Shown: positions 26,708 to 35,837, counted from the first letter of the stretch. The stretch is DNA of 64,000 nucleotides from CADCTM01 sp049671305 (GCA_049671305.1 JBATUR010000105.1:62001-126000), one strand, 5' to 3'. Notes: generated by a model not told the origin, from the letters alone. Numbers and translations are program-made.

Positions 26708-27562
26708 TCAAGCAACCGCAAGTTGTGGTTTCAAAGGTTGAGCAATTTTTCTGCCAACTGCTGCCGCAACAGGTTTTAAACTATGAACTAAAGCCACCAT
26801 ATCTTCTAAAGAAAGTGCCTGACGCGCATCAGAAACCGATTTTTCTGGTTCCGGATGACACTCAATAATTAAACCATCTGCACCACAAGCAACCGCCGCT
26901 TTTGCCAAAGGCGCAACTAATTCTCGCTTGCCAACCGCATGAGATGGGTCTACAATTACGGGCAAATGTGTTAGTTGTTTGAGCGCTACAACGGCTCCTA
27001 AATCCAACACATTACGAGTATAGTTATCAAAGCTACGGATACCACGTTCGCATAAAACAACTTGGGAGTTTCCGTGACTTAGAATGTATTCTGCTGCCAT
27101 AATAAACTCTTCAATAGTTGCAGAAAGTCCCCGTTTTAATAATATCGGCTTATCGACTTGTCCGACCGCTTTTAGTAAGTCAAAGTTTTGCATATTACGG
27201 CTGCCAATTTGCAGCATATCAGCATGATTAACTATATCTTCAATTTGTCCAATTGACATTACTTCTGTGACCACTGGCATATTATGACACCTGCGTATTT
27301 CTGATAATATTTCTAATCCTTCAATTCCCATTCCTTGAAAGGCATAAGGAGAAGTTCGAGGTTTGTAAACGCCACCCCGTAAGGCTTGTATTGGTTCGTC
27401 TTGCAATTTTGTAGCGACGAGTTCCATTTGAAGATGACTCTCAACAGTACAGGGACCGCCGATAATTACTAATTCATTTCCACCGAAACTAACCTGTTCT
27501 GAAAGTTTGATAATTGAGTTATGTTCGGGATGAGAAGCAGTCGCAAGTTTAGCATTCAACAT
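26708..27562 (-). CDS. aroF: 3-deoxy-7-phosphoheptulonate (DAHP) synthase
   Basis: A 284-residue type I-beta DAHP synthase, the first enzyme of the shikimate pathway (phosphoenolpyruvate plus erythrose-4-phosphate). Motifs are IIGGPCTVES, RGGVYKPRTSPYAFQG, LQIGSRNMQNF, LLKRGLSATIEEF, VDPSHAVGKRE and IIECHPEPEKSVSD, which hold the PEP and metal ligands (Cys in GPC, His in SHA, Glu in ECHPEPE). The start is the ATG at 27562; a TTG two codons earlier is also possible. The leader carries an aromatic-rich peptide and a terminator (27598-27723), so expression is probably attenuated by aromatic amino acids. It has no fused chorismate mutase. Confidence 0.93.
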   Translation of the reverse strand: MLNAKLATASHPEHNSIIKLSEQVSFGGNELVIIGGPCTVESHLQMELVATKLQDEPIQALRGGVYKPRTSPYAFQGMGIEGLEILSEIRRCHNMPVVTEVMSIGQIEDIVNHADMLQIGSRNMQNFDLLKAVGQVDKPILLKRGLSATIEEFIMAAEYILSHGNSQVVLCERGIRSFDNYTRNVLDLGAVVALKQLTHLPVIVDPSHAVGKRELVAPLAKAAVACGADGLIIECHPEPEKSVSDARQALSLEDMVALVHSLKPVAAAVGRKIAQPLKPQLAVA

Positions 27563-27597
27563 GATCAAAAGATTCCTTTTTGCATTTGGTTAACAAG

Positions 27598-27627
27598 AAA
27601 AAACCCGGTTCCCTAGGGTTCCGGGTT
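27598..27627 (-). terminator. Attenuator terminator in the DAHP synthase leader
   Basis: On the minus strand AACCCGG pairs with CCGGGTT, with a further CCC/GGG pair inside, followed by six U. It lies 28 nt after the leader peptide stop and about 36 nt before the gene. The 5' arm (ACCCGG) can instead pair with CCGGGT at 27657-27662, which overlaps the leader stop codon, giving an antiterminator. Confidence 0.75.
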
Positions 27628-27654
27628 GCAGAGTAAAAGTTGGCGCGACTTTAC

Positions 27655-27723
27655 CTACCCGGAGTTATTCTGGGTCCAGAAAAAGTAAAATCCATAAAAT
27701 CGGTTAATCAGAGTCGTCACCAT
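27655..27723 (-). CDS. Aromatic-rich leader peptide for DAHP synthase attenuation
   Basis: A 22-codon ORF on the minus strand, too short for usual gene finders. It has AGGA about 9 nt before its ATG. Residues 9-16 read FYGFYFFW, so seven of eight are Phe, Tyr or Trp. It ends in NNSG and TAG. The stop codon lies within the segment CCGGGTAG, which can pair with the downstream terminator arm. Classical attenuation (as in pheA or trp leaders) predicts that ribosomes stalled on these codons free the antiterminator, while a ribosome reaching the stop covers it and lets the terminator form. The mechanism is inference; the coding content and the hairpins are directly seen. Confidence 0.75.
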   Translation of the reverse strand: MVTTLINRFYGFYFFWTQNNSG

Positions 27724-27750
27724 TTTTTTATTCCTATAGCATCTATCCTT

Positions 27751-27829
27751 AAAAAACAAAAACCGCAGATTTTGTTCTGCGGTTCACTGGGTCGGTTCCA
27801 AGAGGAACTTCATTCACGACCAGTGAACC
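27751..27829 (-). promoter_or_regulatory. Pair of mutually exclusive hairpins upstream of the leader peptide
   Basis: On the minus strand a 13-bp imperfect stem (27781-27794 with 27817-27829, one bulge; inner GTTCC/GGAAC) comes first. A second stem, AACCGCAGA / TCTGCGGTT (27776-27784 and 27761-27769), follows and is succeeded by TTTTTGTTTTTT. The two share the four bases at 27781-27784, so only one can be complete at a time. This may be a second attenuator in the same leader, or the end of an upstream short RNA. No promoter was found with confidence. Confidence 0.55.
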
Positions 27830-28145
27830 TCTCTAAACCAAAAATAAAAGTAGTAGCGGTTGATAAACATTTCTGGAGCGGCGTTTGTTTAATAATTAGC
27901 TTCCTGCTAACATTAGCAAGTCTGAAGGGGTTACGTCAATACTTTTAGTTGTGAAAACTTATATGAAGCTGAGTTTTCCTTTCACTTCGTTACATAGTAT
28001 TATCAAGAACGCGAACGTGATACCTTGTTACCCCATATTCCTCCAACCATTTCCAAATTATAACTACTATCCATCTGAGGAAGGATTGAGTTAATAAGTT
28101 AAATCAGTTACAAATAGAATGCTAAATCAATCAAGATTGTATTCT

Positions 28146-28589
28146 ATGAAACTGAATTATTTTTCCAAACAGCTATCTCTTCTAGGGCGCTGGATGGTTA
28201 CAACGGTTTTTTGTATGTCAGCGATCGCCTTTTTCTGGCAGGGTGCGTTTTTCTTAAACACCTCAGCAATGGCTACTCCTAATCAAACCTTGATCGCGGC
28301 AGATCTTGGTGATAAAGTTCAAGAAAAAACCAGTAAAGATGCTGGACGCGCCAAGAACTTTATTGATGATACAGCAGATAAAGTTAAGGATGCTGCCAAG
28401 AGCAATGCTAGTAAAGTTGATCGAGCAACCGATGACGATGGTAACTTTATTGAGCGTAAAGCCAAAAAAGATGCCGCAACAATTCAGAAAAGAGCCAACG
28501 AAGATGCAGCTCGCACAAAGAGTGCAGTAAACGAAACTAAGAATGCTGTTGAAAAAGCTGTTGATAACATCAAGGACGCTTTTAATTAG
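28146..28589 (+). CDS. Secreted or membrane-anchored helical LEA-like protein
   Basis: A 147-residue protein with an N-terminal signal or anchor (about residues 1-36, hydrophobic VTTVFCMSAIAFFW). The rest is an Ala/Lys/Asp-rich amphipathic helix with repeated DxxK and KDAA patterns. There are no Cys after the leader. It resembles late-embryogenesis-abundant or apolipoprotein-like stress proteins, but no enzymatic motif is seen. An alternative ATG at 28119 adds 9 residues. It stands alone. Confidence 0.65.
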   Translation: MKLNYFSKQLSLLGRWMVTTVFCMSAIAFFWQGAFFLNTSAMATPNQTLIAADLGDKVQEKTSKDAGRAKNFIDDTADKVKDAAKSNASKVDRATDDDGNFIERKAKKDAATIQKRANEDAARTKSAVNETKNAVEKAVDNIKDAFN

Positions 28590-28646
28590 TAGAAAATAAC
28601 AAATTAGCATATCCTTCACCAATTTTAGAAATGCGGCATTAATTAA

Positions 28647-29132
28647 TCAAAGTGCAATGGTGAAGGATGCTGCTGCCGCCAGCGCCGCTACTGTCCGCAA
28701 ATGGTTCCACATCGTCCAGTTTGTCAGATAGCTAGCCCATAAATTCGCGCCGTCTGTACTCTCTGGATTGACTTTTGCTAGCGCCTCGTTTAATGGCACA
28801 TTGCCTATCATCGTCACCCCAAATGTGCCGACCAGATAGAGTAAACTGCCAAGAAGCAAATAGGCGGCACTCGGTTGATGCCACTTTAACAGCGAAGAAA
28901 TAGCTAGAAAGAGGCAAGCCGCAGCCGTTCCCAAAAATGCTGTCATGAACCAGGGATTAATCACTGTAATATTAATCGATTGCATAGCGGCAATGCCCTG
29001 TGGTGGTTCAAGTCGAGCAAGGGCGCTCATTACGAAAGTTGAGAAGGCGAAAAAGACGCCAGCTATCAACCCACAGCCCAATGCTGCGAACAGTTTTAAT
29101 GTAAAATGTTGTTGAGTCAGGTATGATAGCAT
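28647..29132 (-). CDS. DUF1772 (anthrone oxygenase-like) membrane protein
   Basis: A 161-residue protein with four predicted membrane spans (about 14-36, 60-80, 88-108 and 140-160). WTMWNHLRTVAALAA near the C-terminus and the early GLIAGVFFAFSTFVM are DUF1772 signatures. The family includes anthrone oxygenases, but most bacterial members are of unknown function. Confidence 0.75.
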   Translation of the reverse strand: MLSYLTQQHFTLKLFAALGCGLIAGVFFAFSTFVMSALARLEPPQGIAAMQSINITVINPWFMTAFLGTAAACLFLAISSLLKWHQPSAAYLLLGSLLYLVGTFGVTMIGNVPLNEALAKVNPESTDGANLWASYLTNWTMWNHLRTVAALAAAASFTIAL

Positions 29133-29684
29133 CGCTTTACCTTGCGATTAATTGATCGATATCTGCAATACCCACAAAGCCGTCTTCGGCTGCCAAGTAA
29201 TCAGTATAACCTGCACAATCCAGGAATTATGGAGATTGCCTGAGAGTGTGGATTTAATAGTGATAGTCATTTGAGCAAACAATTTCCGCAGCTTACAGGC
29301 ATGACACCAAAAGTTTATATAGCGAATTAAACTTGCTTTTACTTCGCTCCAATTATTTTTTTGACCTGCCATCAACTAATTTTGAAAACTAAGAATATTG
29401 AAAATATATCTACCTTAACCGACAATTTCTCATCTTGAACAGAGACAAGCAGCACTTTCTACAAAACTAAATAGACACCTCGTATATTAAAAGAAGTACT
29501 AACATAGAAAAAGATTAGCAACAGCCGACTACTTTAGGTGGCTTTCAACACAATTAAATATTATAGCGCCATCAATCAATTTATTTAGGTAGCTAATACA
29601 ATAGCAGCTTATGTTCCTCAAGGTTGTTCATAATGAAGATGGGAGTAAATCAAGAAAAAACGATTCAAAGTACTGAACAAACCA
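29133..29684. other. Intergenic region without a recognised gene
   Basis: About 550 bp, AT-rich. A minus-strand frame at 29148-29375 is open but has no recognisable features or ribosome site. A 23-codon ATG frame at 29634 ends inside the next gene and is not convincing. Confidence 0.35.
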
Positions 29685-29924
29685 GTGAAAACAAACATTT
29701 CTAGCAGCAGCTTACCACTGCAACCAATTCAATACCGAGACTGGTTAATCACTACTAAGGTTGTTGACAAACAGTTATGGTTGCGGTGGCAGCATCCTAG
29801 TGAAGCCATTGCCCGTTATGGCTATCCGGTTATGGAAAGAGGGTTAATAGATACAATTCGTCAGGCTTGCTATCTCATTGATGTGTCAATTGGCTTAGAA
29901 GAATGCGAAACAGAGCCTCCTTAA
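29685..29924 (+). CDS. Small conserved cyanobacterial protein
   Basis: A 79-residue protein starting at a GTG, without a clear ribosome site. It has QYRDWLITTKVVDKQLWLRW and an acidic end (IGLEECETEPP). Nothing suggests a membrane span. I do not know a function. The even codon use and internal Trp/Arg conservation-like pattern suggest a real gene. Confidence 0.5.
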   Translation: MKTNISSSSLPLQPIQYRDWLITTKVVDKQLWLRWQHPSEAIARYGYPVMERGLIDTIRQACYLIDVSIGLEECETEPP

Positions 29925-30073
29925 ATGTATTCCTGTCGGTTGAGAAATTTAGTCCCCACGAAAGAGTTATACCTAATAGTTTTTGAGCTAAAGTTGTAAA
30001 CAACTATTTGATAGCTTAATTAGTTAGCAGCCATTTTTTGATAAAGCGACACGCCAAATAGGAGAAAGCCGCC

Positions 30074-30370
30074 ATGAATAATGAAGACAAAATAGTAATA
30101 CCACAAACCGAGCCAGCAGAAGCTGAACCAGGCAGAGGCTCTCCTGGAAATCAAATCGGTGTTCAAACTGCCCAGACAACAGCAGTAAATCCCCCAGATG
30201 CGGTAATTCCTGCTAATACTGATCCAGAGCAAAGTATTGAAGAAGTCAAAGCAGTTGATGAGCAAGAAAAATCTTCTGAAATGCGAACAACTGACGGTTA
30301 TGTTATTGATGAGTCGGGACGACTTGATAACTTTGCCGTTGAGCCAGAAATCTATGTAGAAGAAAAATAG
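30074..30370 (+). CDS. Small acidic hypothetical protein
   Basis: A 98-residue, strongly acidic and Pro/Gln/Glu-rich protein, probably disordered for most of its length. A more ordered end carries TTDGYVIDESGRLDNFAVEP. GGAGAAAG precedes the ATG. No Cys, no signal peptide. The C-terminal motif looks like a short conserved domain; function unknown. Confidence 0.6.
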   Translation: MNNEDKIVIPQTEPAEAEPGRGSPGNQIGVQTAQTTAVNPPDAVIPANTDPEQSIEEVKAVDEQEKSSEMRTTDGYVIDESGRLDNFAVEPEIYVEEK

Positions 30371-30660
30371 GCTGTCATCTTTGATCTTGGATATCTAATA
30401 TTCAGTGGTAGATGATTGTATTTATTAGGTAAAAGTTGGATGCTTAAACTCAAAGCTTAAGCATTCTAAGACTTAATTTATATAAATAAACCTGTTTTCT
30501 ACTATTAGATAATTTTCAAAATCGATTGATCCACAAAATTGGAATTATCAGATAGATTGGTTAATGAGCTTCAAGTCGTCGATGACTCTTTTACCCATAA
30601 AAGACAAAGTAGGATAGTTGAGGATACTGACATGATTTGTACGTGAAAGTACGGATATCT

Positions 30661-30719
30661 ATTATTAGGGTCTCTGGTAGTATATTATAGTTTAATGTCA
30701 ATCAGAAGCTCCTAATAAT
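30661..30719 (+). promoter_or_regulatory. Widely spaced inverted repeat upstream of the ribbon-helix-helix gene
   Basis: ATTATTAGG (30661-30669) is exactly complementary to CCTAATAAT (30711-30719). A consensus -10 box TATAAT follows at about 30734. It could be an operator for the adjacent ribbon-helix-helix protein. Confidence 0.4.
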
Positions 30720-30767
30720 TTTTGAAAAAGCCTATAATAGAATACGTTGAAGTACAAAAGTGTAGAA

Positions 30768-30929
30768 ATGGTTAAACTTAAAGGGCGAGTAACTGCTTAT
30801 TTACCAGAAGACATTCAAGCAGCTTTGGAAACATGGGCTGAAGAAGAAAGTCGCTCGCTGAGTAGTCTAGCAACTTATCTATTGACGAAAGCTGTTAAGG
30901 ATAGGCAGAAACAAGATAAAAAAGATTAA
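30768..30929 (+). CDS. Ribbon-helix-helix (CopG/Arc-like) protein
   Basis: A 53-residue protein. A short basic beta strand (KLKGRVTAYLPE) precedes helix A (DIQAALETWAEEE), then the turn and helix B (SLSSLATYLLTKAVKDR). This is the ribbon-helix-helix DNA-binding layout seen in antitoxins and small repressors. I start at the ATG at 30768; the frame is open from a TTG 21 bp earlier. No toxin gene lies next to it, so it is an orphan regulator or antitoxin. Confidence 0.7.
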   Translation: MVKLKGRVTAYLPEDIQAALETWAEEESRSLSSLATYLLTKAVKDRQKQDKKD

Positions 30930-31079
30930 TTGATGTCTCAGAGGAGCTTCACAAAAAAATCATCTCGAAGCTCATTTTAGAAGTAGGGGATAGAGGTAAG
31001 CATCACACAACTATCCCCACTATTATTTAAGTGATAAAGAGAAAATAATCTACGAGTTAGAGAATTATCAGAACCAAAA

Positions 31080-31292
31080 TTAATAATCTCCTTTTGGTGA
31101 TTTATTTAATCGAGTTTGTAATAATAATTCTGCATGAATTCTGGCAATATTCCAAGCATCATCTCCGCTATGGTGAATGCCTTTAAGTGGAAGATTGAGC
31201 AAATCTAAAGCTTGTGCCATGACAATTTCATCAGGTAGAGCAGAAATAATTGCCAAGAGACTTTTAACATTAATATGCCTATAGAGGAACAT
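31080..31292 (-). pseudogene. C-terminal remnant of a DnaQ/ERI1-like 3'-5' exonuclease
   Basis: The 70-codon frame contains HINVKSLLAI, then MAQALDLLNLPLKGIHHSGD and DAWNIARI. This matches the last part of cyanobacterial KapD-type exonucleases, where the H-x4-D (HHSGDDA) element ends the active site. The N-terminal DxE part is missing and the upstream 150 bp is in another frame with a stop. I call it a truncated gene. Confidence 0.5.
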
Positions 31293-31851
31293 TAGTGATT
31301 AAGCAGAAGTCACCTGAGTCAGGATTAGCATAAAGTTTCTTGGGTTTAAGTTCTTTTCCAACTGCATGAAGATTGATCTTTTGCTGACAAAATTTTAGAG
31401 TCCTGTGATTTTCTCCAAGAGTGATAACTTCCATGCCCAAAAGTCACAAATTTTATCTAAGTCACATACTGTCCTTACCAGATCTCAAGCCGCGTTATTT
31501 CCACAAATTATTGAGGAAGAATATTTTTTTTAAAGATGAAATTCACTTCTTTCTTTATCTAGTTTAGCAAAAGCCCAAAAAACATAAAGAATCAGTGAAG
31601 GCTATTAGCTAACCTAGCTAAACTTATCAAGATAAGCTACGATTAAAGTGAATCTAAATTAATAGATATTCAGAGCTTCTACATAGTTACACCGCTTTTT
31701 AAATCATCTGCAAAAACCCCTTGCTTTCAGAAGTTAAATTGAGGGGTATCGGTGCATCAATCCCTTACCAACAAAGACTTATCTAGTACAGGGTTACCTG
31801 AAAGTCTTATTTTTGGACAGCCCACGGATTGAAACGATAACTCAAAGAATC
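31293..31851. other. Region between exonuclease remnant and dioxygenase gene
   Basis: About 560 bp. A 51-codon minus-strand frame from 31434 ends in a stop at the remnant and may be part of the degraded exonuclease gene. The rest shows no coding frame. Confidence 0.3.
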
Positions 31852-32733
31852 ATGCTAATACTTAATCCCTTCCTTGACTCTTGGCGAGAGTTTCAGGCAC
31901 TTTTGTCTGAGCGAGCTAAATATTCAGCTTTAAATCTTCTCAAAGACTTACCAAATAATATTACTCAATCTAAAACTGTAATCAATAAGCCCAAATCTTT
32001 AGGTTATTTGCCTGCTCATAAGTTAAATAATAGTAGTGATTCTGTATTAGAAGTAAATCTAGATACAACTCTTAGTTCTCTCAAATCTGACGGTTTTTTT
32101 TTAGGAACGAATCTCCAAAAAAAGCTCGTTCAAGAAATATTTAAATTTGCCACCAATAACCCTTGCTATGGTAATGGCAACAAAAATATAGAATTTTACT
32201 ATAATGATCAAAAACCAAGAAAACTATCACAACCTTTATCTTTTGCAACCTATACTAATGCCGCTTCACTCTGCCCTGGTATTAAAAAACTAGAAAGTGA
32301 TCCAATCTTATTAGAAATTGCAGCTAACTATTTAGAAGCTAAACCCATACATCAGCAAAGCCAACTTTGGTGGAACTTTCCGGTAAAATCGAGCATTTAC
32401 GAGCGTCGCCATGCCGTGCAGAAATTTCACTATCACCATGATTATCGTCGTTTGAGATTTATATTTTATATAACTGATGTCGATTTATGTAGTAGTCCTC
32501 ATATCTGTGTCCGAGGTAGTCATACTAAGAAAAAACTTGCTCATCGATTTATCACTAAAGGCTGCTCTCAACCAGAAATTAGACAATATTATGGCTATGA
32601 AAATATTGTTCCTATCTGTGGGAAAGCAGGTTTTGGATTTGTGGAGAACCCCCTCTGTTTTCATAAGGAAAATCCTCCTGGTAGCAAAGACCGCTTAACC
32701 TTACAAATAGAATTTGCTACAAAAATAACATAG
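31852..32733 (+). CDS. Phytanoyl-CoA dioxygenase-like protein
   Basis: A 293-residue protein resembling Fe(II)/2-oxoglutarate dioxygenases of the PhyH type. The segment KFHYHHDYRRLRFIFYITD offers the H-x-D iron ligands, followed by SPHICVRGSHTKKK. FVENPLCFHKENPPG then supplies the distal His, and DRLTLQIEF the 2-oxoglutarate-binding Arg. The first 90 residues are less typical. The frame is open from a TTG at 31813; I prefer the ATG at 31852. Substrate unknown. Confidence 0.6.
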   Translation: MLILNPFLDSWREFQALLSERAKYSALNLLKDLPNNITQSKTVINKPKSLGYLPAHKLNNSSDSVLEVNLDTTLSSLKSDGFFLGTNLQKKLVQEIFKFATNNPCYGNGNKNIEFYYNDQKPRKLSQPLSFATYTNAASLCPGIKKLESDPILLEIAANYLEAKPIHQQSQLWWNFPVKSSIYERRHAVQKFHYHHDYRRLRFIFYITDVDLCSSPHICVRGSHTKKKLAHRFITKGCSQPEIRQYYGYENIVPICGKAGFGFVENPLCFHKENPPGSKDRLTLQIEFATKIT

Positions 32734-32785
32734 TAGGCTAGTAAGCAATATCGCCGCTAGATCTAAGTGCAACTAATTGCCCAAT

Positions 32786-34141
32786 TCAGACAGCAATTGC
32801 TACCAAAAATTGCTTAACTACTCGATCCAAACCAACTGAGCGTGAAGCTTTAAATAATAACCGATCGCCTGGTTGCACTAATTCCTCCAAACGCCGCAGC
32901 AAAGTATCATGACTAGAAAAGCACTCTGATAAACTAGACCCAGCACCCTGGGCGATCGCATTTGCTTCTGGATCATCAACTAAAATCAATAAAGCATCAA
33001 GCTCAAGTTGCTGCGCCAACTGCCCAACTCTTTGATGAAACTCTACCGAGCGCTCTCCTAATTCCTTCATTGTCCCCAATACCGCAATATGCCGCGCTCC
33101 AGGCGTCTGTGCCAAAAGCTGCAACGCCGCCAACATTGACTCCAACCCAGCATTATAGGTTTCGTCAAGCACGACCAGATCATTAGGCAAATCATAACGT
33201 TGCGATCGCCCAGAAGGCAGTTCAACTCCCAAACCCTCAGCCAAAGGCGTCCAGTCAACCCTAAGCACTTTGGCAACCGCCAGCGCCCCAACATAGTTTA
33301 GAGCATTGTGGCGACCAGCCAGAGGCAGAGGCAATTTTACTCCTTGAACTTCCAGGGTTTGGTTATCAATTAGCGTCCCTTGTAAATCACCACCATCCAA
33401 ACCATAAGTAACCGTCTCTCCTTGCCACGCGGCAGTTTGCATTAATCTTTGATCATCGTGATTGAGAATTGCCGTACCCGTAATTGGCATTTCTGCCAAC
33501 AGCTCACACTTAGCTTCCGCGATCGCTTGTTCCGAACCCAATAAACCAATATGAGCCGTACCAACATTAGTAATTACACTTACTGTTGGGCGTACAAGCT
33601 GAGTTAATAGAGCAATTTGTCCAGAACCACGCATTGCCAGCTCAATCACCGCATAATCGTGTTCTGCGCCCATTTCCAGCAACGTTTTCGGTACACCGAT
33701 TTCGTTATTGTAATTTCCTTGAGTTTTCAAAACCTTGCCACTAGTTGACAAAACTGCCGCGATTAGTTCTTTTGTGGTGGTTTTTCCTACCGAACCAGTG
33801 ATTGCAATAACTGGAATATTAAATTGCTCACGCCACCAACGGGCAATTTGCTGATAGGCAACCAAAGTGTCTTCGACTTGCAGTTGCGGCACACCATCAA
33901 GTTGTGTAGCAGAATGGCTATCGCTAATTACCGCAATTGCACCTTTTTCAACCGCCATCCTGGCAAAGTCATGCCCATCAAAATTCTCACCCCGTAAGGC
34001 GACGAACAGATTACCCGGTTGGAGCCCACGAGTATCAGTCGTAATCGCGGTGCAACTTGTCGCCGCCGCTGCCGCCGATATATTAAGCGCCTTTGCCGCT
34101 AAAATGTCAATCAATTTTGTTAAGGAAACCTGACAACTCAT
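32786..34141 (-). CDS. murF: UDP-N-acetylmuramoyl-tripeptide--D-alanyl-D-alanine ligase
   Basis: A 451-residue Mur ligase adding D-Ala-D-Ala to the peptidoglycan precursor in the cytoplasm. The N-terminal substrate domain has TDTRGLQPGNLFVAL. The ATP-binding P-loop is ITGSVGKTTTKE, followed by TQGNYNNEIGVP. The Mur central signature includes NVGTAHIG, and the C-terminal domain has VLDETYNAG. I start at the ATG at 34141; a GTG 63 bp upstream is in frame but gives a poor N-terminus. Confidence 0.95.
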   Translation of the reverse strand: MSCQVSLTKLIDILAAKALNISAAAAATSCTAITTDTRGLQPGNLFVALRGENFDGHDFARMAVEKGAIAVISDSHSATQLDGVPQLQVEDTLVAYQQIARWWREQFNIPVIAITGSVGKTTTKELIAAVLSTSGKVLKTQGNYNNEIGVPKTLLEMGAEHDYAVIELAMRGSGQIALLTQLVRPTVSVITNVGTAHIGLLGSEQAIAEAKCELLAEMPITGTAILNHDDQRLMQTAAWQGETVTYGLDGGDLQGTLIDNQTLEVQGVKLPLPLAGRHNALNYVGALAVAKVLRVDWTPLAEGLGVELPSGRSQRYDLPNDLVVLDETYNAGLESMLAALQLLAQTPGARHIAVLGTMKELGERSVEFHQRVGQLAQQLELDALLILVDDPEANAIAQGAGSSLSECFSSHDTLLRRLEELVQPGDRLLFKASRSVGLDRVVKQFLVAIAV

Positions 34142-34513
34142 AGATATATTTGCCCAAAATTGACAAAAGTATGCTTTGCTAAAGAGAGGTTTTTTATTAC
34201 TCACTCATATCAAGAGAGGTTAAAACAGTAGTTTCACAGAATCTTTACGGAAAAGACGGCAACTTTACTGAATCTTTATACTAGTACAGCATATTTGCGG
34301 ATTCCAAGAGCAAATAGTCAAGATATGCTTTGACATAAGTAGCTTATTTTGTTTGAAGAGATTATTGAGCTTATTTGTTCATGATTAGTATCTCATTGTG
34401 GTGTATCTAGGTATTTCGTGTCTACTAAAAGGGCAAATCAACTTCAATTTGAGGTTGTTGATGATAGCGCTATTGATTAGCCCTAGCGTTCACACGTAGG
34501 AGGGCTTACTAAA
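34142..34513. other. Divergent intergenic region upstream of murF and the 34514 gene
   Basis: About 370 bp with no coding frame. A possible -10 TATACT near 34280 is on the plus strand. AGGAGGG at about 34498-34504 is the ribosome site for the next gene. Confidence 0.35.
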
Positions 34514-35788
34514 GTGACCACTTGGACAGACTCAGACATTAGACAAACCAGCAAAGAAGAACAGCAACTGTACGACCATTTACTTTATTGTGTACAGGTA
34601 GAATCTGCTGAACAATTGATTGAGCGATTCCAACGCCTATTTTTGGATGGTGCAAGGTACGCAGATCCTCAAATTTGGCAGGCGCTAGAAAAAGTCGCAA
34701 TGGACAAACGAGCTGAACATGAGTTTAAGTTTGTCCTAAATCGCTGCTGCCATATTTTAGTTAATCGTTGGCAGATGCAACCGCACTCTTCTAGATCAAT
34801 CCAAGAACTAATCAAGCTATTTGAAAATCCCCCCGATCCGATGAAAGTTCACTCGCGGGGGGCAAGACGACTGCGGCAGTTAATTCAAGCTTTCACCGAA
34901 ACTGAGCAATATCTGACACTACAACGTTTATCCTTGGTAGTTGGTGAAACCACCGAAGCGAATGGCTCAAAACAAATTGGCAACTTGATTCAGCGGTATC
35001 CTTATTTATACGAGCATTGTCTTTTGAGCGAAGACAGCAGTTACGAGCATCAACAGACGGTGAAGCAAATTCAATCGAGAGTGCAGCAACGCCTGGAATT
35101 TGATTTGTCTCAATACGTTACATATCAGGTGCGACGCGCTCAATCAATGCGCTCCAAATCTCCAGGAGAACCGGAACGAATTATTTACCCAGTCAGTAAT
35201 CCAACACTGTTAAGCGATCGCGAATTAGGTATCGCCCTCAAGCAATTTGTCGGAAAAGTGCAAGGTTCCCACACCTACCGAGATGTCGCCCAAAGCTTCT
35301 TGACCCACACTAACCAAACCTCATCCTACAAAGAATTTAAAAATGATTTGTACGAGTATCTGATCACTTCTATTGATCCAGCTTATGGCAAGCGTCAATT
35401 TAATGAGCGCCTCTACACTCATCTCAAAAACACCCTACCAGACAGCGAAGCTCTAAGACCCACTGAATTTCTAATTGTACGGACTTGTAGTCAATTATTG
35501 AACTTCTTGGTAGTAGAAAGTCCTCAGCGACCAAACCATTTTACCTTTGTGGATTTAATTACTAATTTGGGCTCAACCCTCACCACCGGGTTATTGTTAA
35601 AAATTGTACTGTTGTGCCGCAAAGTCAAGCCTTATTTAGAAAAGCGCTTTTCCATTTTGTTTAATCATTACGAGTCTTCCACCAGAGACGGCGTACCTTG
35701 GTTAATCACCTCTTTGGAAAACTTGAACGTTGCCTTTAGCATCCACTTTGGATCAGCAGACCTTTCTTGTTTAAAGCAGATTATGTAG
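34514..35788 (+). CDS. Large conserved cyanobacterial protein of unknown function
   Basis: A 424-residue, mainly alpha-helical soluble protein. It starts at a GTG with a strong AGGAGG ribosome site. There is no signal peptide, membrane span or recognisable catalytic motif. Basic and aromatic patches such as RRLRQLIQAF and RVQQRLEFDLSQYVTYQVRR recur. I recall similar unnamed proteins across cyanobacteria, but cannot give a function. The gene is monocistronic. Confidence 0.7.
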   Translation: MTTWTDSDIRQTSKEEQQLYDHLLYCVQVESAEQLIERFQRLFLDGARYADPQIWQALEKVAMDKRAEHEFKFVLNRCCHILVNRWQMQPHSSRSIQELIKLFENPPDPMKVHSRGARRLRQLIQAFTETEQYLTLQRLSLVVGETTEANGSKQIGNLIQRYPYLYEHCLLSEDSSYEHQQTVKQIQSRVQQRLEFDLSQYVTYQVRRAQSMRSKSPGEPERIIYPVSNPTLLSDRELGIALKQFVGKVQGSHTYRDVAQSFLTHTNQTSSYKEFKNDLYEYLITSIDPAYGKRQFNERLYTHLKNTLPDSEALRPTEFLIVRTCSQLLNFLVVESPQRPNHFTFVDLITNLGSTLTTGLLLKIVLLCRKVKPYLEKRFSILFNHYESSTRDGVPWLITSLENLNVAFSIHFGSADLSCLKQIM

Positions 35789-35837
35789 TTTTGAGGCGGC
35801 TTTTAGTAATTTGCCGCCACGTAATTTGTGGATAACC

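Noticed and set aside
27640..27948. Plus-strand open frame of 102 codons
   Set aside because: It runs antisense through the DAHP synthase leader and its hairpins, starts at a non-ATG codon and has no family-like sequence.
29148..29375. Minus-strand 75-codon frame
   Set aside because: No ribosome site, no recognisable segment, and the sequence composition resembles the surrounding intergenic DNA.
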